Made by a program: the position numbers and the translations under genes. The notes under the pieces were generated by a model, which saw only the letters and a program-made list of their open reading frames with translations, ran no database searches and was not told the origin of the DNA. A DNA stretch of 17,353 nt from DATFRX01 sp035630615 (GTDB lineage Bacteria > Actinomycetota > Actinomycetes > Propionibacteriales > Nocardioidaceae): the NCBI GenBank assembly GCA_035630615.1, contig DASQKI010000108.1, positions 1 through 17,353 on the forward strand, in the 5' to 3' direction. The number at the start of each line of letters is the position of its first letter. Position 1 is the stretch's first letter. Below, piece by piece: positions 15,201 through 17,353 of the stretch.

Positions 15201-15941
15201 GGCTCGGAGGAGAAGCGGATCAGCTTCGCCGACACTCAGGTGGCGCCGGTTGCCGTGATCACGTCACCGGAGTGGTCGGGCTCGGAGACCGGCGGCCGCC
15301 GATACGCGCCGTTCACGGTCAACATCGAACGGCTCAAGCCCTTCCACACCCTCACCGGCCGGATGCACTTCTACCTCGACCACGACTGGATGCTCGACCT
15401 TGGTGAGGCCCTGCCCATTTACCGACCGCCGCTGGACATGCATCGGCTGTTCGGCGAACCCCGTCTCGGCCTGGACGGCGCCCGCCAAATCACCGTGCGC
15501 TACTTGACCCCGCACTCCAAGTGGTCGATCCACTCCGAGTATCAGGACAACCTGCTGATGCTCTCCCTGTCGCGGGGAGGGCCGACGGTCTGGATAAGCC
15601 CCGGGGACGCGGCGTCGATCGAGGTCCTCGACAACGACTGGGTGGAATGTGTCAACGCCAACGGCGTGCTGGTCGCCCGAGCCATCGTCTCGCATCGGAT
15701 GCCGGCCGGGGTGGTCTACGTGCACCATGCCCAGGAACGAACGATCGACGTACCCAAGTCTGAGGCGACCGGGCGGCGCGGCGGCATCCACAACTCAGTC
15801 ACGCGGCTGATGGTCAAACCGACCCACCTGATCGGCGGGTATGCACAACTCTCCTACACCTTCAACTACCTCGGGCCGACCGGAAACCAGCGCGACATGG
15901 TGACCACGATCCGCAAGCGCTCGCAGGAGGTGACCTACTGA
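12225..15941 (+). CDS. narG: Respiratory nitrate reductase, alpha (molybdenum) subunit
   Basis: The 1238-residue product matches NarG length and motifs. NarG reduces nitrate to nitrite at a bis-MGD molybdenum centre on the cytoplasmic side of the membrane. Visible features: the FS0 cluster ligands His63, Cys67, Cys71 (HGVNCTGSC) and Cys106 (GCPRGA), and WYADLPVASPQ with Asp236, which aligns with the molybdenum-binding Asp222 of E. coli NarG. DQTDVPESGDWW, GSNVPVTRTPDAHW and the C-terminal NYLGPTGNQRD are also typical. No twin-arginine signal is present, as expected for the inward-facing enzyme. I chose ATG 12225 because GGAGGT sits 8 bases before it; the frame is open to 12078 but upstream codons look non-coding. 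The stop overlaps narH by one base, so the two are co-transcribed. Confidence 0.95.
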   Translation: MDDSAQRPGVDGPASAALLGVGRFFTRWEESDDGRAVFREGGRAGDVFYRDRWSHDKVVRSTHGVNCTGSCSWKVYVKDGIITWESQQTDYPSVGPDRPEYEPRGCPRGAAFSWYTYSPTRVRYPYVRGVLLELYREARARLGDPVSAWAEITGDPDKRRTYQRARGKGGLVRASWSEAVELAAAAHVHTIKTYGPDRCAGFSPIPAMSMVSHCVGTRFIQLIGGVMTSFYDWYADLPVASPQVFGDQTDVPESGDWWDATYLMMWGSNVPVTRTPDAHWMAEVRYRGTKVVTVSPDYADNTKFADEWMPAQAGTDAALAMAMGHVVLKEHFVDRQTPFFADYVRTFTDLPFLIRLEEHPDGGLVPGKFLTAADLDAGPDRPAEDAWKTVVLDEVTGRSVVPNGSMGFRYADSGVGRWNLDLEGVTPALTCAGEGAEAVEVQIPAFVAPDGSGSVLRRGVPARRVDGNLVTTVFDLMLAQYGVERPGLPGEWPSGYDDAETPYTPAWQAEITSVPAEQCIRVGREFAANAEESGGRSMIIMGAGICQWFHGDATYRAILSLLVLTGCIGRNGGGWAHYVGQEKCRPITGWISLANALDWSRPPRTMIGTAYWYMHTDQWRNDGYSADSLASPLARGHLAGKHTADTIAQSARLGWMPFYPQFEANPLQVADDAATAVTEGRAGDVASYVAQSLHDGSLKPAIEDVDAPQNWPRTLVLWRSNLMGSSAKGNEYFLKHLLGTHSNVMGAENPETPQPVDVAWHDEAPEGKLDLLVSADFRMTSTTLLSDVVFPAATWYEKHDLSSTDMHPFVHAFSPAIDPPWEAKTDFETFHLLAQTLSELGKTHLGTRKDLVSVPLQHDTPGETAQPGGRVDDWRAAGRPGTPGQNMPVFAVVERDYTAIADKLATVGPLADSLGFTVKNVTYRMEEQITRLARANGVMLGGAGDGRPAIDTDAKLAEAILTFSGTTNGEVAVQGFRSLEERVGKPLVDLAEGSEEKRISFADTQVAPVAVITSPEWSGSETGGRRYAPFTVNIERLKPFHTLTGRMHFYLDHDWMLDLGEALPIYRPPLDMHRLFGEPRLGLDGARQITVRYLTPHSKWSIHSEYQDNLLMLSLSRGGPTVWISPGDAASIEVLDNDWVECVNANGVLVARAIVSHRMPAGVVYVHHAQERTIDVPKSEATGRRGGIHNSVTRLMVKPTHLIGGYAQLSYTFNYLGPTGNQRDMVTTIRKRSQEVTY

Positions 15942-17353
15942 TGAGAGTCATGGCCCAGCTCGGCATGGTGATGAACCTTGACAAATGCATCGGCTGTCAC
16001 ACCTGCTCCGTTACCTGCAAGCAGGCGTGGACCAACCGCGCCGGCACCGAGTACGTCTGGTTCAACAACGTCGAGACCCGACCGGGTCAGGGCTACCCAC
16101 GTCGCTACGAGGACCAGGAGAAGTGGCGTGGGGGCTGGGAACTAAACCGGCGCGGCAACCTGCGACTCAAAGGAGGTGGTCGCCTCAAGAAGCTGCTTGG
16201 CATCTTCGCCAGCCCGGTGCAGCCAGAGCTGAAGGACTACTACGAGCCGTGGACCTACGACTACAAGACTCTGGTCGACGCGCCGCTGGGTGACGACTTC
16301 CCGGTGGCCCGACCGAAGTCCCTGATCACCGGCAAGGACACCAAGATCACCTGGTCGGCCAACTGGGACGACGACCTCGGTGGAACCAGCCAGCTGGGCC
16401 ATCTCGACCCGATGGTGGAGAAGGTACGTCGGGATTCGGAGGACAAGATCCGGTTCGAGCTCGAGAAGAGCTTCATGTTCTACCTGCCCCGGATCTGCGA
16501 GCACTGCCTCAACCCGTCGTGCATGGCATCCTGCCCCTCCGGCGCGATCTACAAGCGGGCCGAAGACGGCATCGTCTTGGTCGACCAGGACCGTTGCCGC
16601 GGATGGCGCCAGTGCATCACCGGCTGCCCCTACAAGAAGATCTACTTCAACCACAAGTCCGGCAAGGCCGAGAAATGTACGTTCTGCTACCCGCGGGTCG
16701 AGGTTGGTCTCCCCACGGTGTGTTCGGAGACGTGCGTGGGCCGGCTGCGCTACCTCGGCCTGTTCCTGTACGACGCCGATCAAGTCACGCGGGCCGCGGC
16801 GACCCCCGAGCCGCAAGATTTGTACCAGGCCCAGCTGGACCTGATCCTCGACCCGGAAGCTCCCGAGGTTGTCGCGGCCGCACGGGCCGAGGGGATCCCC
16901 GAGGACTGGCTCGCCGCAGCCCGCCGCTCGCCCGTCTACGCCCTGGCCAAGAAGTATCGGGTGGCGCTCCCGCTGCATCCGGAGTACCGCACGATGCCGA
17001 TGGTCTGGTACGTCCCGCCGCTATCGCCGGTGGTCGACCTGCTATCCGAGCAGGGTCATGACGCCGAGGACCGCGACACCTTGTTCGGCGCGATCGAGGC
17101 GCTCCGGATCCCGGTGGAGTACCTCGCCGAGCTGTTCACCGCGGGCGACACCGAGATCGTCAGCGGGGTGCTCCGCAAGCTCGCGGCGATGCGGGCCTAC
17201 ATGCGCGGGGTGACGCTCGGCCGTGAGCCGGACCCGAGCATCCCGGCGGCGGTCGGGATGACCGAGGAGAGCCTCTACGAGATGTACCGGCTGATGGCGA
17301 TCGCGAAGTACGACGAGCGCTACGTCATCCCGAAGGCCCACGTCGAGCAGGCG
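15941..17353 (+). CDS. narH: Respiratory nitrate reductase, beta (iron-sulfur) subunit, open at right edge
   Basis: The frame is open for 471 codons to the window end, near the C-terminus expected of NarH (about 480-560 residues). NarH passes electrons from the membrane subunit NarI to NarG through four Fe-S clusters. Four Cys groups are seen: CIGCHTCSVTC (Cys16, 19, 22, 26), CEHCLNPSCMASC, CRGWRQCITGC and CTFCY with a later CSETC. The Trp in CRGWRQC marks the [3Fe-4S] site, as in known NarH. AGGAGGTG inside the end of narG provides the ribosome site, and TGATG joins the two genes. narJ and narI are expected beyond the edge. Confidence 0.95.
   Translation, partial: MRVMAQLGMVMNLDKCIGCHTCSVTCKQAWTNRAGTEYVWFNNVETRPGQGYPRRYEDQEKWRGGWELNRRGNLRLKGGGRLKKLLGIFASPVQPELKDYYEPWTYDYKTLVDAPLGDDFPVARPKSLITGKDTKITWSANWDDDLGGTSQLGHLDPMVEKVRRDSEDKIRFELEKSFMFYLPRICEHCLNPSCMASCPSGAIYKRAEDGIVLVDQDRCRGWRQCITGCPYKKIYFNHKSGKAEKCTFCYPRVEVGLPTVCSETCVGRLRYLGLFLYDADQVTRAAATPEPQDLYQAQLDLILDPEAPEVVAAARAEGIPEDWLAAARRSPVYALAKKYRVALPLHPEYRTMPMVWYVPPLSPVVDLLSEQGHDAEDRDTLFGAIEALRIPVEYLAELFTAGDTEIVSGVLRKLAAMRAYMRGVTLGREPDPSIPAAVGMTEESLYEMYRLMAIAKYDERYVIPKAHVEQA

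Overview
The window is high-GC DNA with dense, often 4-base-overlapping genes and frequent GTG starts. It carries a class E/F-type sortase, a proline/threonine-rich surface protein, and a gene set I recognise from Streptomyces. This points to an actinomycete (Actinomycetota); I cannot name a genus from the sequence.

Layout. Positions 1-2400 (minus strand) hold cell-envelope genes: the first 29 codons of a membrane or exported protein running off the left edge, a sortase, its overlapping upstream neighbour (a secreted, repeat-rich, membrane-tailed surface protein), and a three-helix membrane protein of unknown role. Positions 2524-2774 hold a broken NTF2/SnoaL-like gene, truncated at its 5' end and frameshifted. 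Positions 2884-11919 are the centrepiece: a GTP cyclohydrolase II/RibD-C reductase fusion, a family-4-type glycosyltransferase, a HAD phosphatase, a methyltransferase, a PTPS-fold protein without the usual catalytic residues, an MDR dehydrogenase, a large CDP-alcohol phosphotransferase/sulfatase-fold fusion, and a second methyltransferase. The genes lie in back-to-back blocks with divergent promoter regions at about 4234-4459 and 8661-8738. The parts resemble the SCO6650 (PTPS homolog) and SCO6655 (GTP cyclohydrolase II homolog) neighbourhood of Streptomyces coelicolor, whose product is, to my knowledge, unknown. Two tiny ORFs, each with 4-base start/stop overlaps to both neighbours, look like scars of deleted genes; one retains what looks like a glycosyltransferase C-terminus.

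Positions 11920-12224 are non-coding and contain the 3' part of a tRNA (anticodon TAC, probably Val) on the minus strand, followed by hairpins. Such 3' tRNA fragments typically mark one end of an integrated element; the orientation would put the nitrate reductase genes on the element side. From 12225 to the right edge are narG (complete) and narH (open at the edge), the start of a respiratory nitrate reductase operon.

How the genes may work together (inference): the cyclohydrolase/reductase would open and reduce GTP to a diaminopyrimidine that still carries its 2-amino group. The PTPS-fold protein, dehydrogenase and methyltransferases could build and decorate a pterin-like or pyrimidine product, the glycosyltransferase could add sugar, and the membrane fusion protein could attach an alcohol or head group by phosphodiester chemistry. 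The end product would be an undescribed, possibly membrane-linked, metabolite.
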